Assembly: GCF_015500075.1 (NCBI RefSeq) | Contig: NZ_CP045496.1 | Span: forward strand, 930,001-994,000 | DNA from: Mesorhizobium sp. INR15 | GTDB lineage: Bacteria > Pseudomonadota > Alphaproteobacteria > Rhizobiales > Rhizobiaceae | Direction of reading: 5' to 3' | Length of the DNA: 64,000 nucleotides | Shown here: positions 8,168 to 16,647 of the stretch, piece by piece | How positions within the stretch are numbered: the stretch's first letter is position 1 | Layout: each line of letters begins with the position of its first letter | Translations under genes and position numbers: made by a program | Notes under the pieces: generated by a model | What the model saw: the letters and a program-made list of their open reading frames with translations, nothing else | What the model was told of the DNA's origin: nothing | Databases searched by the model: none

Positions 8168-9108
8168 GTTTTCGTATCGACCCGCGCCTGCCGCTGACCG
8201 GCGAGGTCAGGCGTATCCTTGCCGAGGAGATCGGCAAGGCACTGGCGCATCTTGACACCGCGCGCAGCCGGCCTGAGCAAGCGCTGCACAAATGCCGTAA
8301 GCGGCTGAAGAGCACGCGGGCCTTGCTGCGCTTGGTTCGTTCCGGAGACGAAACATTCTGCGACACCGAGAATCAGTGCTATCGAAACGTGGCTGGCCTG
8401 CTGGCCGGGCCGCGCGAGGCAACCGCGCTGATCGAGACGATCGACCGGCTGGCCGCCAGCTTTCCCGAGGAGAGCGCCGGCGGCGGTCTCGATGCCGTGC
8501 GCGAGCGGCTCGTTGACCGCCAGCATCAACTGCATGGCACCATCGGCCTCGGCGCGGCGATCGATGCCGCCACCGCCGCTTGCGAGGAGGGGCTAAGCCG
8601 CGTCGAGGCGCTGGCTTTGCCAGACCAGCCGGAACAGGCTGCCGACGTGCTCGCCGAAGGCGCACGGGTTACGCTGCGCCGCGCCAGGCGCGCGCTGGAA
8701 AAGGCAGGCGCGCGCGGCGAAGCCGATGATTTCCACGATCTGCGCAAGGCGGCCAAGACGCATGGCATGCACCTGTCGCTGCTGGGCCGGCTGTGGCCGA
8801 CCCCGATCAAAGCCCGGCGCAAAGCGGTCGACGAGATGGGTGAGAGGCTGGGTGACCTGCACGATGTGTTCGTTCTGCGCGCTTTGCTCGATGCCGATGA
8901 CCAGCCACTCGGCGACCGGCAGGACACGCGGCTTCTGGGCAAGCTGCTGAAACGTTCGGAAAAGCAGCTGAAGAAGACTTGTCTTGCGGAAGCGGCCGAA
9001 CTGTTCGGCGACAGTCCAAAGCGCTCGACACGGAAACTGGCCCGCAAGGCGCGCGACGATCTCGCCGGCCCGCATGATGAAGCGAGCGCTCCAGCGATCG
9101 CCGGCTGA
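8164..9108 (+). CDS. CHAD domain protein
   Basis: A 314-residue helical protein rich in conserved His, Lys and Arg (EQALHKCRKRLKSTRALLRL, DDFHDLRKAAKTHGMHLSLL, EMGERLGDLHDVFVLRALL), the signature of the CHAD (conserved histidine alpha-helical) domain, present as two helical repeats. CHAD domains bind polyphosphate and often localise to polyphosphate granules. Overlap with the CYTH gene indicates coordinated production. No signal peptide or membrane segment is seen. Confidence 0.9.
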   Translation: MSFRIDPRLPLTGEVRRILAEEIGKALAHLDTARSRPEQALHKCRKRLKSTRALLRLVRSGDETFCDTENQCYRNVAGLLAGPREATALIETIDRLAASFPEESAGGGLDAVRERLVDRQHQLHGTIGLGAAIDAATAACEEGLSRVEALALPDQPEQAADVLAEGARVTLRRARRALEKAGARGEADDFHDLRKAAKTHGMHLSLLGRLWPTPIKARRKAVDEMGERLGDLHDVFVLRALLDADDQPLGDRQDTRLLGKLLKRSEKQLKKTCLAEAAELFGDSPKRSTRKLARKARDDLAGPHDEASAPAIAG

Positions 9109-9131
9109 TCCCTGCCCAAAGCTGTTTGCTT

Positions 9132-9178
9132 GAGCATGACCTTTCTGAAACCGGTATCCCGTTTTAGAGATCATGCTC
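9132..9178. repeat. Short palindromic repeat, GAGCATGA...TCATGCTC type
   Basis: Outer arms GAGCATGA and TCATGCTC enclose a conserved core (CTTTCTGAAACCGGTATCCC then GTTTTAGAGA). A closely similar unit occurs at 31976-32024 (with GATCTTTTCCGAAAACCGG) and a degenerate one at 20230-20268. It is intergenic, between the CHAD gene and the YiiX-like gene. Confidence 0.7.
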
Positions 9179-9226
9179 CAGCATTCTTTGCCTCATGTCC
9201 CCGGCCTGTGGTAATCGCGTTCTGGC

Positions 9227-10078
9227 ATGACCGAAACCGGCGATACGCTCCTGGATCGACTTGGCCGCTGGCTGGCCGGCCGGCTGCAGGAAGAATCCTC
9301 CGGCTATGAGCCCTACACCCCGTCCGACGCCGAGACGCTGCGCCGCACGCTTGAGCCGGGCGACATCCTGCTGGTCGAGGGCAACCAGAAAATCTCGGCG
9401 GCGATCAAATACCTGACTCAGTCGACCTGGTCGCACGCGGCCTTCTACATCGGCGACGCCTTGCCCGAGCCGGAGGACGGTTCGGAGCGGCCCCGGCTTA
9501 TCGAGGTGACACTCGGCGAAGGCTGCATCGCCGTGCCGCTGTCACGCTACCGCACCTACAACACCCGCATCTGCCGGGCGAGCGGCCTGGCGCCGGAGGA
9601 CCGCGACAAGGTCGTTGCCTTCATGATCGGCAAGCTCGGCCTGAAATACGATCTCAAGAACATTTTCGACATGCTGCGCTACTTCTTTCCAACGCCGCCC
9701 GTGCCGGTGCGCTGGCGCCGGCGCATGCTGGCTTTCGGCTCCGGTGATCCGACCCGCGCCATCTGCTCTTCGCTGATCGCCGAAGCCTATGGCCAGATCC
9801 GCTACCCGATCCTGCCGGAAATCACTCGCGCGCCAGGCCGGTCTTCGGCGCAGTCGAATTTTTCGCGCAAGGAAATCCTGCATATCCGCCATCACTCGCT
9901 CTACACGCCGCGCGACTTCGATCTGTCGCCCTATTTCCGCATCGTCAAACCGACGCTGGAATACGGTTTCGACTATCGCGCGGTGACTTGGGACGACAAG
10001 ATTGGGGACGACAAGATCGCTGACGGCAAGATCGCTGACTGCAAGCTTGCCGATCCCGGAGCAAAGGCCGCCGAATAG
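9227..10078 (+). CDS. YiiX/YebB-like NlpC/P60-superfamily cysteine hydrolase
   Basis: A 283-residue protein with the permuted papain-fold pattern of the YiiX family: PGDILLVEGNQKISAAIKYL, the histidine in TWSHAAFYIGD, and the catalytic cysteine in AICSSLIAEAYG. Members act on amide bonds in peptidoglycan or lipids, or are acyltransferases. There is no obvious signal peptide. The C-terminus carries four five-residue tandem units (DDKIG, DDKIA, DGKIA, DCKLA; DNA 9992-10051) that lie outside the domain. The start at 9227 follows a region with no other in-frame ATG. Function beyond hydrolase fold is unknown. Confidence 0.8.
   Translation: MTETGDTLLDRLGRWLAGRLQEESSGYEPYTPSDAETLRRTLEPGDILLVEGNQKISAAIKYLTQSTWSHAAFYIGDALPEPEDGSERPRLIEVTLGEGCIAVPLSRYRTYNTRICRASGLAPEDRDKVVAFMIGKLGLKYDLKNIFDMLRYFFPTPPVPVRWRRRMLAFGSGDPTRAICSSLIAEAYGQIRYPILPEITRAPGRSSAQSNFSRKEILHIRHHSLYTPRDFDLSPYFRIVKPTLEYGFDYRAVTWDDKIGDDKIADGKIADCKLADPGAKAAE
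9992..10051 (+). repeat. Four tandem 15-bp units at the 3' end of the YiiX-like gene
   Basis: Units at 9992, 10007, 10022 and 10037 share GACGACAAGATCGCT with 0 to 6 changes per unit. Being in-frame multiples of 15 bases they add five-residue repeats without a frameshift, so copy number may vary between strains. Confidence 0.8.
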
Positions 10079-10079
10079 G

Positions 10080-10979
10080 TCAGGCTAGGCCGGCCTTGCG
10101 CACGGCCTCGGCATAGGAGCGGCTGACAGGGAGCATGGCATCGCCGGCGAGCTTCAGGAACAGCTTGCCATCCTTGCGGCTTTTGCCGGTGACGGCGTCC
10201 AGCGCCACCCAATGCGAGCGATGGATCCGCACGCCGGGCGTCTCGCCGACCTCGCGGATTGCATCGGCGAGCCGCATGAGGACGAGCGTCGAACCCTTGT
10301 CGGTATGGACCTCGACATAGTGGTCCTGCATCGACAGGTGGCTGAGCTTGCCACGCACAGCGTGCGGCAGCCTGTCGAGGAGCGGCGGGCGGGCGGGCTG
10401 GAGCGTCAGCGGCGAAGGCAGTGCCGGGATGCCTGCCTGCGCCTGACCGACCGGTATTGGAGGCGCGCCTTGCGGGCTCCTTGCGGCCATGCTGACCAGG
10501 AAGGACACGGCGACCGCGATCAGGCTGCAATTGACAAACAGGCCGGCGATGCCGGCGGCCGACGGAAACGGCCCGCCAAAAAGCGCGCGGTTGAACAGCA
10601 GGACAACCAGGGTCACCGGCAGCCCGGCGACCATGCCGGCGACCAGGCTGCGGACCGGCCGTGTGCCTGCCGTGCCGAAGACCAGGCCAAGCGTCAGCCG
10701 CATGGCCAGATAACCGGCGCAGAAAGTGGCGAATGCCAGCGCCAGCCAGTAGGCGAAGCGCGGCAGCAGGTCGAGCTGCTGCAAGGTGCCGAAGGGTCCG
10801 GTGGCGCCAAGGATGGCCGACACCGCCACAAGCGCGCCCCAGAAGCGCGGCGCGGAAAACAAGGCCTGCATTTCGCGAAGCGTGGAATGCAACAGCGTGC
10901 TTTTCACGTAGCCGATCGTCCCTTCCCGAAGACGCGTTTGATGCGATGCCACCGGCTCAGCATGGTGCCGGCGAACCAC
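10080..10979 (-). CDS. LytTR-type membrane-anchored transcriptional regulator
   Basis: A protein of up to 299 residues: four hydrophobic segments between about residues 43 and 170 (WGALVAVSAILGATG, FAYWLALAFATFCAG, LVAGMVAGLPVTLVVLLF, IAGLFVNCSLIAVAVSFL) followed by a C-terminal LytTR DNA-binding domain (LSHLSMQDHYVEVHTDKGS, LVLMRLADAI, GVRIHRSHWVALDAV, LPVSRSYAEAVRKAG). It lacks a receiver domain, so it probably senses a membrane signal directly. The true start may be internal (for example near residue 25 or 37). It is divergent from the membrane protein gene at 11036, a likely target. Confidence 0.85.
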   Translation of the reverse strand: MVRRHHAEPVASHQTRLREGTIGYVKSTLLHSTLREMQALFSAPRFWGALVAVSAILGATGPFGTLQQLDLLPRFAYWLALAFATFCAGYLAMRLTLGLVFGTAGTRPVRSLVAGMVAGLPVTLVVLLFNRALFGGPFPSAAGIAGLFVNCSLIAVAVSFLVSMAARSPQGAPPIPVGQAQAGIPALPSPLTLQPARPPLLDRLPHAVRGKLSHLSMQDHYVEVHTDKGSTLVLMRLADAIREVGETPGVRIHRSHWVALDAVTGKSRKDGKLFLKLAGDAMLPVSRSYAEAVRKAGLA

Positions 10980-11035
10980 AGCGCCAAGCGATACCGCGCC
11001 TGTGGCAAGCCTTCAACCGCAGACGGAGTTAAGCC

Positions 11036-11668
11036 ATGTCTCTTCACCTTAATGAGGCCGCCCGGATGACCCTTTCGCTCCGCAAGCCGGCCGTGCCTTC
11101 GCTTGCCGCCGCTCTCGCGCTGACATCGGGCGGAGGGGCATTCGCAGCCGATGCCGGCAGCCATGGCCCAGGCGTCACCGACATCCTTTCGCACACGCCG
11201 CTGTGGGTCTGGCCGTTGATCCTCTACGGCCTGTTCATCGGCTGGAACCGCACAAGGGACCGCGTCGTGTCGCCATTACGTCTTTTCGTCATGCCGGTCA
11301 TCATCGCCGGCCTGGCGCTGCACAATCTGGCCTCTTCCGGCATGTCAGCCGCCGGGCTGCTCGGCTTCGTCTGCGGCACTATTGCCGGCACGCTTGCCGG
11401 CATAGCCGTGGCGCGGCGCCGTCCCGCCAGGCTGCTTGCCGACGGCAAACTGGCTCTGTCGGGCGACTGGCTGCCGCTGGTCATCATCGTTGCGATCATC
11501 GTCATCCGCTACGCCGAGGGTGTCGCCGTAGGCATCGACCCGGCCCTGGCGCAGGAAACCGGCTTCGTGCTGGCGAGCGCCATCCTGTCGGGTTTTCTCG
11601 CCGCGATGATGGTCGCACGCTCGATCGGTGTGCTTCCGCAGGGGTTCTTTCAGGCAACCGCCCGGTAA
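11036..11668 (+). CDS. Integral membrane protein, DUF6622-like
   Basis: A 210-residue protein. After a basic start and a hydrophobic stretch ending GGGAFAADA it shows THTPLWVWPLILYGLFIGWN-like sequence (DILSHTPLWVWPLILYGL), then further helices at RLFVMPVIIAGLALHNLA, GLLGFVCGTIAGTLAGIA, WLPLVIIVAIIVIRYAEG and GFVLASAILSGFLAAMMV. The TPLWVW opening resembles DUF6622 membrane proteins; function unknown. An internal ATG at 11066 is an alternative start. Divergent placement beside a LytTR membrane regulator suggests the two are linked. Confidence 0.7.
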   Translation: MSLHLNEAARMTLSLRKPAVPSLAAALALTSGGGAFAADAGSHGPGVTDILSHTPLWVWPLILYGLFIGWNRTRDRVVSPLRLFVMPVIIAGLALHNLASSGMSAAGLLGFVCGTIAGTLAGIAVARRRPARLLADGKLALSGDWLPLVIIVAIIVIRYAEGVAVGIDPALAQETGFVLASAILSGFLAAMMVARSIGVLPQGFFQATAR

Positions 11669-11677
11669 TCCAATTGA

Positions 11678-12478
11678 CTACGCCGGAAGCGGGCGGCGGC
11701 CTCTGGCAGCGGACTGATCGCTTGTCCGCGCGCCGGCGTCGCGCGGATGCGGGCCGATCGGCATGATCGTGGGAAACGGCGTCGCGCCAAAGGCAAACGT
11801 CCACTTGTAGCCGACCAGTCCATCCTCCGGTGTGGTATGCTGGTCGTGATGGGCAAGCAGTTTGGCGCGGTCGGCCAGTTCCTCGGCCTCGCGCCGCACC
11901 ATCTCGGCGGTCTCCGGCCGCATGCGCCTGCTGAAGCTGACAAAGGTTGCCTCGCTCTCGATATGGGTGATGGCCCAGCCGATGAAGTTCTTGTTGGTCA
12001 TCTCGAACAGCGGCCTCAGCGGCCCTTCGAAATTCCACTGGATCGGCGTCTCGACCAGCAACCGCGCCGACAGGCCGCGCCCGAGTGCGATCAGGCCGAG
12101 CTCCTCGAGGTCGCGCAAATAGAGGAACATCGAGGCCTCGCTCAGCCCTTGCGAGCGCATGATGCCTTCCGGCGTGAATTTCTCCGATAGCATGACAAAG
12201 ATGAACAGCAGCGCAGGCCGGCTGGCCAGCCGGCGCTCGATCTCCGGCGCGATGTGATTGACCGGGCCCGGCCCCCTGTTCATCGAGCCCAGCACGTTTT
12301 CCAGCTCGACGCCGGCGGCCGCGCAGATTTCCATCAGGCGATCGAGCTTGCAGTTGCGCTCATGGAAGATGCGTTTCACCGTCGGCTCGGAAACGCCCAT
12401 GCGCTCGGCCAGCACGCGATAGCTGACACCCTTGGCCTTCAACGTCCGCTTCAGCGCCTCGAAGATCAGGCTGTTCAT
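11678..12478 (-). CDS. XRE-family helix-turn-helix regulator
   Basis: A 266-residue regulator. Residues 1-65 are an XRE/Cro helix-turn-helix (LKAKGVSYRVLAERMGVSE then PTVKRIFHERNCKLDRLMEI). The remaining 200 residues are an uncharacterised effector domain containing a second winged-helix-like stretch (MFLYLRDLEELGLIALGRG). The ATG at 12478 is preferred because AAAGGGG lies 8 bases upstream; a GTG at 12487 is in frame. It is divergent from the SMP-30 gene, and the intergenic region contains repeated GTATCGA half-sites (12505-12553), pointing to local control. The C-terminal tail is Arg- and Pro-rich. Confidence 0.82.
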   Translation of the reverse strand: MNSLIFEALKRTLKAKGVSYRVLAERMGVSEPTVKRIFHERNCKLDRLMEICAAAGVELENVLGSMNRGPGPVNHIAPEIERRLASRPALLFIFVMLSEKFTPEGIMRSQGLSEASMFLYLRDLEELGLIALGRGLSARLLVETPIQWNFEGPLRPLFEMTNKNFIGWAITHIESEATFVSFSRRMRPETAEMVRREAEELADRAKLLAHHDQHTTPEDGLVGYKWTFAFGATPFPTIMPIGPHPRDAGARTSDQSAARGRRPLPA

Positions 12479-12504
12479 GAGATGCACCCCTTTCGGGCAG
12501 TTTC

Positions 12505-12553
12505 GTATCGATATTCGATACTAGTGGGAATCCATCTTCCGTAAAAGTATCGA
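12505..12553. promoter_or_regulatory. GTATCGA operator sites between XRE regulator and SMP-30 gene
   Basis: GTATCGA-TAT-TCGATAC at 12505-12521 is a perfect dyad with 7-base arms, and a third GTATCGA half-site lies at 12547-12553, 42 bases from the first. The sites lie between the divergent starts at 12478 and 12593, where an autoregulator would bind. Assignment to the XRE protein is inferred from position. Confidence 0.65.
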
Positions 12554-12592
12554 AAATCATAGCTCTCCGCCAGCGCAACAAGGAGAGCAGAC

Positions 12593-13453
12593 ATGAAGAC
12601 CCTCATCGCCTCGGCAGTTTTCGCCGCCATCGGCATCGCGGCGATCCCGCCGGCCCAGGCCGGCGAGCTCTGGCGCGCCACGGGATTGGAGCAACCGGAA
12701 TCGGCGCTGTTCGACGCCACCAACAACCGCATCATCGTGTCCAACATCGTCGGCAATCCCGGCGAGGCCGACGGCAATGGCTATCTCAGCGTGCTGTCTC
12801 TGGACGGCAAAATGGTCACCCGGCACTGGACCGGCGGCATGGATGCGCCGAAGGGCATGGCGATTTCAGGCGGCAAGCTCTATGTCGCCGACATCACCAA
12901 GGTCCGCGTCGTCGATCTGGCCAGCGGCAAGCTGCTGTCGAGCATCGATGTGCCGAAGGCGGTCTTCCTGAACGACATGACATCGGATCAAGCCGGCAAG
13001 GTCTATGTCACCGACATGCTGGCCGACGCGATCTATCGCATCGATGGCGACACGCCGGAGCTGCTGGTGAAGGACGCGGCGCTGGCTTCGCCCAACGGCG
13101 TCTTCGCCGATGGTGACCGGCTGATCGTGGCGTCCTGGGGCAAGGGCATAAAGCCCGATTTCAGCACCGCGGAACCCGGCGGGCTGCTGTCGGTCGACCT
13201 CGCCGGCAAGGTGATCACGCCACTGCCCGGCGCGCAGAAATTCGCCGACCTCGATGGTGTCATCGCCATCGGCGACACGATCTATGCCACGGCTTACATG
13301 ACCGGCACGCTGTATCGCTACAAGGCGGGCGGCACGCCGGAAGTCGTGGCGCAATTCAAGCCGGGCAGCGCCGATATCGGTACGGACGGCAGATCGGTGA
13401 TCTATGTGCCGCTGATGAATGAGGGCGAAGTGGCGGCGCTGAAGCTCGATTGA
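12593..13453 (+). CDS. SMP-30/gluconolactonase-like exported beta-propeller protein
   Basis: A 286-residue protein with a clear signal peptide (MKTLIASAVFAAIGIAAIPP, cleavage after AQA). The mature part shows repeated propeller blades typical of SMP-30/gluconolactonase/LRE proteins: PESALFDATNNRIIVSNIVG, PKGMAISGGKLYVADITKVR, NDMTSDQAGKVYVTDMLADA, SPNGVFADGDRLIVASW, DLDGVIAIGDTIYATAYMTG. These are calcium-binding lactonases or sugar-binding sensors; the periplasmic location and substrate are not resolved. Probably controlled by the divergent XRE regulator through the GTATCGA sites. AAGGAG ribosome site 7 bases before the ATG. Confidence 0.85.
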   Translation: MKTLIASAVFAAIGIAAIPPAQAGELWRATGLEQPESALFDATNNRIIVSNIVGNPGEADGNGYLSVLSLDGKMVTRHWTGGMDAPKGMAISGGKLYVADITKVRVVDLASGKLLSSIDVPKAVFLNDMTSDQAGKVYVTDMLADAIYRIDGDTPELLVKDAALASPNGVFADGDRLIVASWGKGIKPDFSTAEPGGLLSVDLAGKVITPLPGAQKFADLDGVIAIGDTIYATAYMTGTLYRYKAGGTPEVVAQFKPGSADIGTDGRSVIYVPLMNEGEVAALKLD

Positions 13454-13552
13454 GAGCGACCGGCGGCGCTCTCGGAGCCGATCTCCGGGACATTCGCTGA
13501 CAGGTCGGGCTGTGCTACGACGGTCTGATTGCGATGATCAAGGAGGTCCGGC

Positions 13553-13933
13553 ATGGACGATCGCGAGATTCGAGCGGCCCTGGATCGCCACTGGGCCGCC
13601 TCCGATGCGAACGATCTCGAGGCGGAGCACGAGATCTATCGAGAAGACGCCGTGCTCGAATATCCGCAATCGGCGGAGCGCATTCGCGGTCGGCGCCAGA
13701 TTCAGTCGTCCCGCACCGCGCAGCCGAGCCGCAAGCGCTTCACCGTGCGGCGGATCACCGGCGCGGGCGATTTCTGGGTCACGGAATATGTCCTGGCCTA
13801 TGACGGGCGGCCATCATACACGGTGAGCATCATGGAGTTCCTCGATGGCAAGGTGGCGCGCGAGACCCAGTACTTTGGCGATCCGTTCGAACCGGGGCCG
13901 TCACGCGCGCAATGGGTCGAGCGGATGTCGTGA
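13553..13933 (+). CDS. NTF2-like (SnoaL/nuclear transport factor 2 family) protein
   Basis: A 126-residue cone-shaped-fold protein: ALDRHWAASDANDLEAEHEI then YREDAVLEYPQSAERIRGR, and RRITGAGDFWVTEYVLAYDG followed by SIMEFLDGKVARETQYFGDPFE. This order is the NTF2-like/SnoaL pattern, used by isomerases, dehydratases and many unknown small-molecule binders. AAGGAGG lies 9 bases upstream of the ATG. It sits three bases before the start of the DNA glycosylase gene, so the two are probably co-transcribed, though no functional link is evident. Confidence 0.85.
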   Translation: MDDREIRAALDRHWAASDANDLEAEHEIYREDAVLEYPQSAERIRGRRQIQSSRTAQPSRKRFTVRRITGAGDFWVTEYVLAYDGRPSYTVSIMEFLDGKVARETQYFGDPFEPGPSRAQWVERMS

Positions 13934-13936
13934 ACC

Positions 13937-14548
13937 GTGGCAACCATAGGCACCGCCCGCCCGCTTGCCCGCTCGGAATTGCCTGGCGATACGGCCACTC
14001 TCGCCCGCACCCTCATCGGCAAGCTGGTGGTGCGAGCTTTGCCTGAAGGTCTTGTCAGCGGGCGCATTGTCGAGACCGAGGCCTATGTGGTCGGCGACGC
14101 CGCCGGGCACGGTTACCGGGGGATGACGCCGCGCAATCGTTCGCTGTTCCTCGAACGCGGGCATGCCTATGTCTATCTCGCCTATGGCATCTCCTACATG
14201 CTGAATGTCTCGAGCGAGATGCCGGGGATCGGCACCGGCGTGCTGATCAGGGCTCTTGAGCCTCTCGAGGGCATTGAGATCATGCGGCGGAACCGCGGCA
14301 TCGAGCGCTTGCGCGACCTGGCGCGGGGGCCGGGACGGCTCGCCGCGGCATTGCGGATCGATCGTTCGCTCGACGGGCTCGATCTTTGCCAGGAAGGCCC
14401 TGTCTGGCTCGCACGCGATGATGCCGAACCCGGTGAAATCGGAGAGAGCGTCAGGATCGGCATTTCGAAGGACGCTGAACGCCTGCTGCGATTCTATGTC
14501 AGGAGGAATCCGTTCGTCAGCGGCCCAAGATCGCTCAACGAAGAATAG
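13937..14548 (+). CDS. DNA-3-methyladenine glycosylase (AAG/MPG family)
   Basis: A 203-residue enzyme matching the AAG family from end to end: ARTLIGKLVVRALPEGLVSG, the catalytic region RIVETEAYVVGDAAGHGYRG, MTPRNRSLFLERGHAYVYLAYG, GVLIRALEPLEGIEIMRRNR and ARGPGRLAAALRIDRSLDG. It excises alkylated and deaminated purines (3-methyladenine, hypoxanthine) and starts base excision repair in the cytoplasm. The start is a GTG three bases after the preceding stop; no ATG is available before the conserved region. It is probably co-transcribed with the NTF2-like gene. Confidence 0.92.
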   Translation: MATIGTARPLARSELPGDTATLARTLIGKLVVRALPEGLVSGRIVETEAYVVGDAAGHGYRGMTPRNRSLFLERGHAYVYLAYGISYMLNVSSEMPGIGTGVLIRALEPLEGIEIMRRNRGIERLRDLARGPGRLAAALRIDRSLDGLDLCQEGPVWLARDDAEPGEIGESVRIGISKDAERLLRFYVRRNPFVSGPRSLNEE

Positions 14549-14572
14549 CAGGCAACCTCGACCGACCGGACA

Positions 14573-16300
14573 TCAGAGCGTTTCAGCAGCGCCACTCTGT
14601 CTCAGTTGCGCCCGCGCGTCCTTGATCGAAGCGGCGTAGGTGACCAGTGGCCGCTTGACACCGTGGTTGATCAGCATGCGCCGGATCTGCGGCGAGGCGC
14701 CCGATATGATGAAGCGGACGCCGGCGCGTCTCGCCTTGTGCGCCGCGCCTTCGATGACATTGGCGGCGGTGGAATCGAAGAACGGCACCGCCGAACAGTC
14801 GAGGATGAAGTTCCTGCGCTGGTCGGCTATGCGGTCGAGCACCGTGCCGACAGTGGACGCGGCGCCGAAGAAGAAGGCACCCGAAATCCGATAGACAACG
14901 GTGTCGGTATCCGTCGCCTCGCTGGAATCATAGGCGCTGGTGGCGTCGGCGACATCGTCCGGCACCAGCGTCTGGTCGGCTTCGACGGCGATGGATTTGG
15001 CCATGCGGTCGATGAACAGGATCGAACCCAGCGCGAAGCCGACGACGATGCCTTCGGTGAGATCGCGGAAGATGACGATCAGGAAGGTCGCCATCAGCAC
15101 CAGCGCGTCGCCGCGCGAGGCGCGCAACAGCGTGGCGAAGGCCTGCTTCTCGAACATGTTCCAGCAGACGACGGCGAGCACCCCGGCCAAGGCGGCGAGC
15201 GGAATGTAGCTGGCGAGTGGCGCTGCCACCAGCATCAGCATCAGCAGTACAGCCGAATGGATCATGCCGGAGACCGGCCCATGCGCGCCGGCCCGCACAT
15301 TGGTGGCGGTGCGCGCGATGGTGCCGGTGGCGCAGATGCCACCGAACACAGCCGAGGCGATGTTGGCGAAACCTTGCGCCACCAGTTCGCAGTTGGAGCG
15401 ATGGCGACGGCCGGTCATGCCATCGGCGACGACGGCCGACAGCAGCGATTCGATGGCGCCGAGCAGCGCGAAGGCGACGGCGTCGGGCAGGACGTCGATC
15501 ATCCTGGCGAGGCTGACCGGCGGAAAGGCCGGCCATTGCAGGCTGCTCGGAATGCCGCCATAGCGCGTACCGATGGTTTCGGCCGGCAGCGAGAGCACTG
15601 CCACGACGAGCGAGGCCAGTGCGATGGCGATCAGCATGGCTGGCCATTTCGGCCACCACCGCTTCAGCATCACAATGGTGGCAATGGTCAACACGGCGAC
15701 GAAGGTGGCGGCAGGGTTGATCGTGCCGATCGCCTCCGCGAGCGCCATCAGCTTCGGCACCAGCGGCCCGGGTTCCGGCCCTGCCAGCTTCAACCCGAAC
15801 AGTTCGACGATCTGGCCGGAGAAGATGATGATGGCGATGCCGGCGGTGAAGCCGACCGTCACCGGGTAGGGGATGAACTTGATGTAGGTGCCAAGCCGGA
15901 GATAGCCGATGGCGAGCAGGAAGACACCGGCCATCATCGTCGCCAGAAGCAGGCCATCGACGCCGACCCGCGCCACCGTCGCCGCCACCAGCACGATGAA
16001 AGCGCCGGCCGGCCCGCCGATCTGGAAGCGGCTGCCGCCAAAGGCCGAAATGAGGAAGCCGCCGACTATGGAAGTGTAGAGACCACGCTCCGGCGTCACG
16101 CCCGACGCGATAGCGATCGCCATCGATAGTGGCAGCGCGACGATGGCGACGGTCAGCCCGGCAAGGGCGTCGGCCTTGAGATGATCCCGCGTGTAGCCCT
16201 CGCGCCAGACCGTCACCAATTTCGGCGTGAACAGCTCGGAAAATGTTGGCCTCACCGGTCTTTGGGCCGGTGCATGGCTTGACTGCCGGATCTGATCCAT
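14573..16300 (-). CDS. SulP-family inorganic anion transporter
   Basis: A 575-residue transporter: about ten to twelve membrane segments (from DALAGLTVAIVALPLSMAIA) with the SulP hallmark FGGSRFQIGGPAGAFIVLVA, then a C-terminal cytoplasmic STAS domain (about residues 455-565: VVYRISGAFFFGAASTVGTV, NFILDCSAVPFFDSTAANVI, GVRFIISGA). Substrates in the family are sulfate, bicarbonate, chloride or dicarboxylates; sequence alone does not decide. A small XRE gene begins upstream on the same strand with a 68-base gap and may control it. Confidence 0.92.
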   Translation of the reverse strand: MDQIRQSSHAPAQRPVRPTFSELFTPKLVTVWREGYTRDHLKADALAGLTVAIVALPLSMAIAIASGVTPERGLYTSIVGGFLISAFGGSRFQIGGPAGAFIVLVAATVARVGVDGLLLATMMAGVFLLAIGYLRLGTYIKFIPYPVTVGFTAGIAIIIFSGQIVELFGLKLAGPEPGPLVPKLMALAEAIGTINPAATFVAVLTIATIVMLKRWWPKWPAMLIAIALASLVVAVLSLPAETIGTRYGGIPSSLQWPAFPPVSLARMIDVLPDAVAFALLGAIESLLSAVVADGMTGRRHRSNCELVAQGFANIASAVFGGICATGTIARTATNVRAGAHGPVSGMIHSAVLLMLMLVAAPLASYIPLAALAGVLAVVCWNMFEKQAFATLLRASRGDALVLMATFLIVIFRDLTEGIVVGFALGSILFIDRMAKSIAVEADQTLVPDDVADATSAYDSSEATDTDTVVYRISGAFFFGAASTVGTVLDRIADQRRNFILDCSAVPFFDSTAANVIEGAAHKARRAGVRFIISGASPQIRRMLINHGVKRPLVTYAASIKDARAQLRQSGAAETL

Positions 16301-16368
16301 GAATTGCCGTCCGCACCCCTGAAGGCGGCGGGATCGTCGGCAGGGCTGTCGGCGGTCGCCGTCGCGAC

Positions 16369-16647
16369 TTATGCCGGCTCAGCTTTCGGATTGGGCGGCG
16401 CGACAGGCTTAAGGCGCACGCCCCGGCCGCCGCGTTCGCTCGATTGGCTCTCGCCGATCAGTTCCACCCCGGCCTCATCGAGGGCCTGGATGACCTTCAT
16501 CAGCGTGTCGACCACGCCCCTGACCACCCCGTCGCTCGCCTCCATACGCTGTATGGTGGGAAGCGAAACACCGGCGCGCTCGGCGAGCGTCTTCTGATCG
16601 ATGCCGGCCAGCGCCCTCGCGGCGCGCATCTGCGCAGCGGTGATCAT
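16369..16647 (-). CDS. Small XRE-type helix-turn-helix protein
   Basis: A 92-residue protein from the ATG at 16647 (MITAAQMRAARALAGIDQKT). The helix-turn-helix is LAERAGVSLPTIQRMEASDG; the following VRGVVDTLMKVIQALDEAGV and ELIGESQSSERGGRGVRLK complete a very common alphaproteobacterial single-domain XRE repressor. A longer frame to 16710 adds a His/Arg-rich leader that does not fit the family. It lies immediately upstream of sulP on the same strand and likely forms a transcription unit with it. Confidence 0.82.
   Translation of the reverse strand: MITAAQMRAARALAGIDQKTLAERAGVSLPTIQRMEASDGVVRGVVDTLMKVIQALDEAGVELIGESQSSERGGRGVRLKPVAPPNPKAEPA

Noticed and set aside
14606..16129. A 507-codon open frame antisense to the SulP gene
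   Set aside because: It is an artefact of GC3 bias; the protein is His/Gln/Arg/Asp-rich without family features, whereas the opposite strand encodes a complete transporter.
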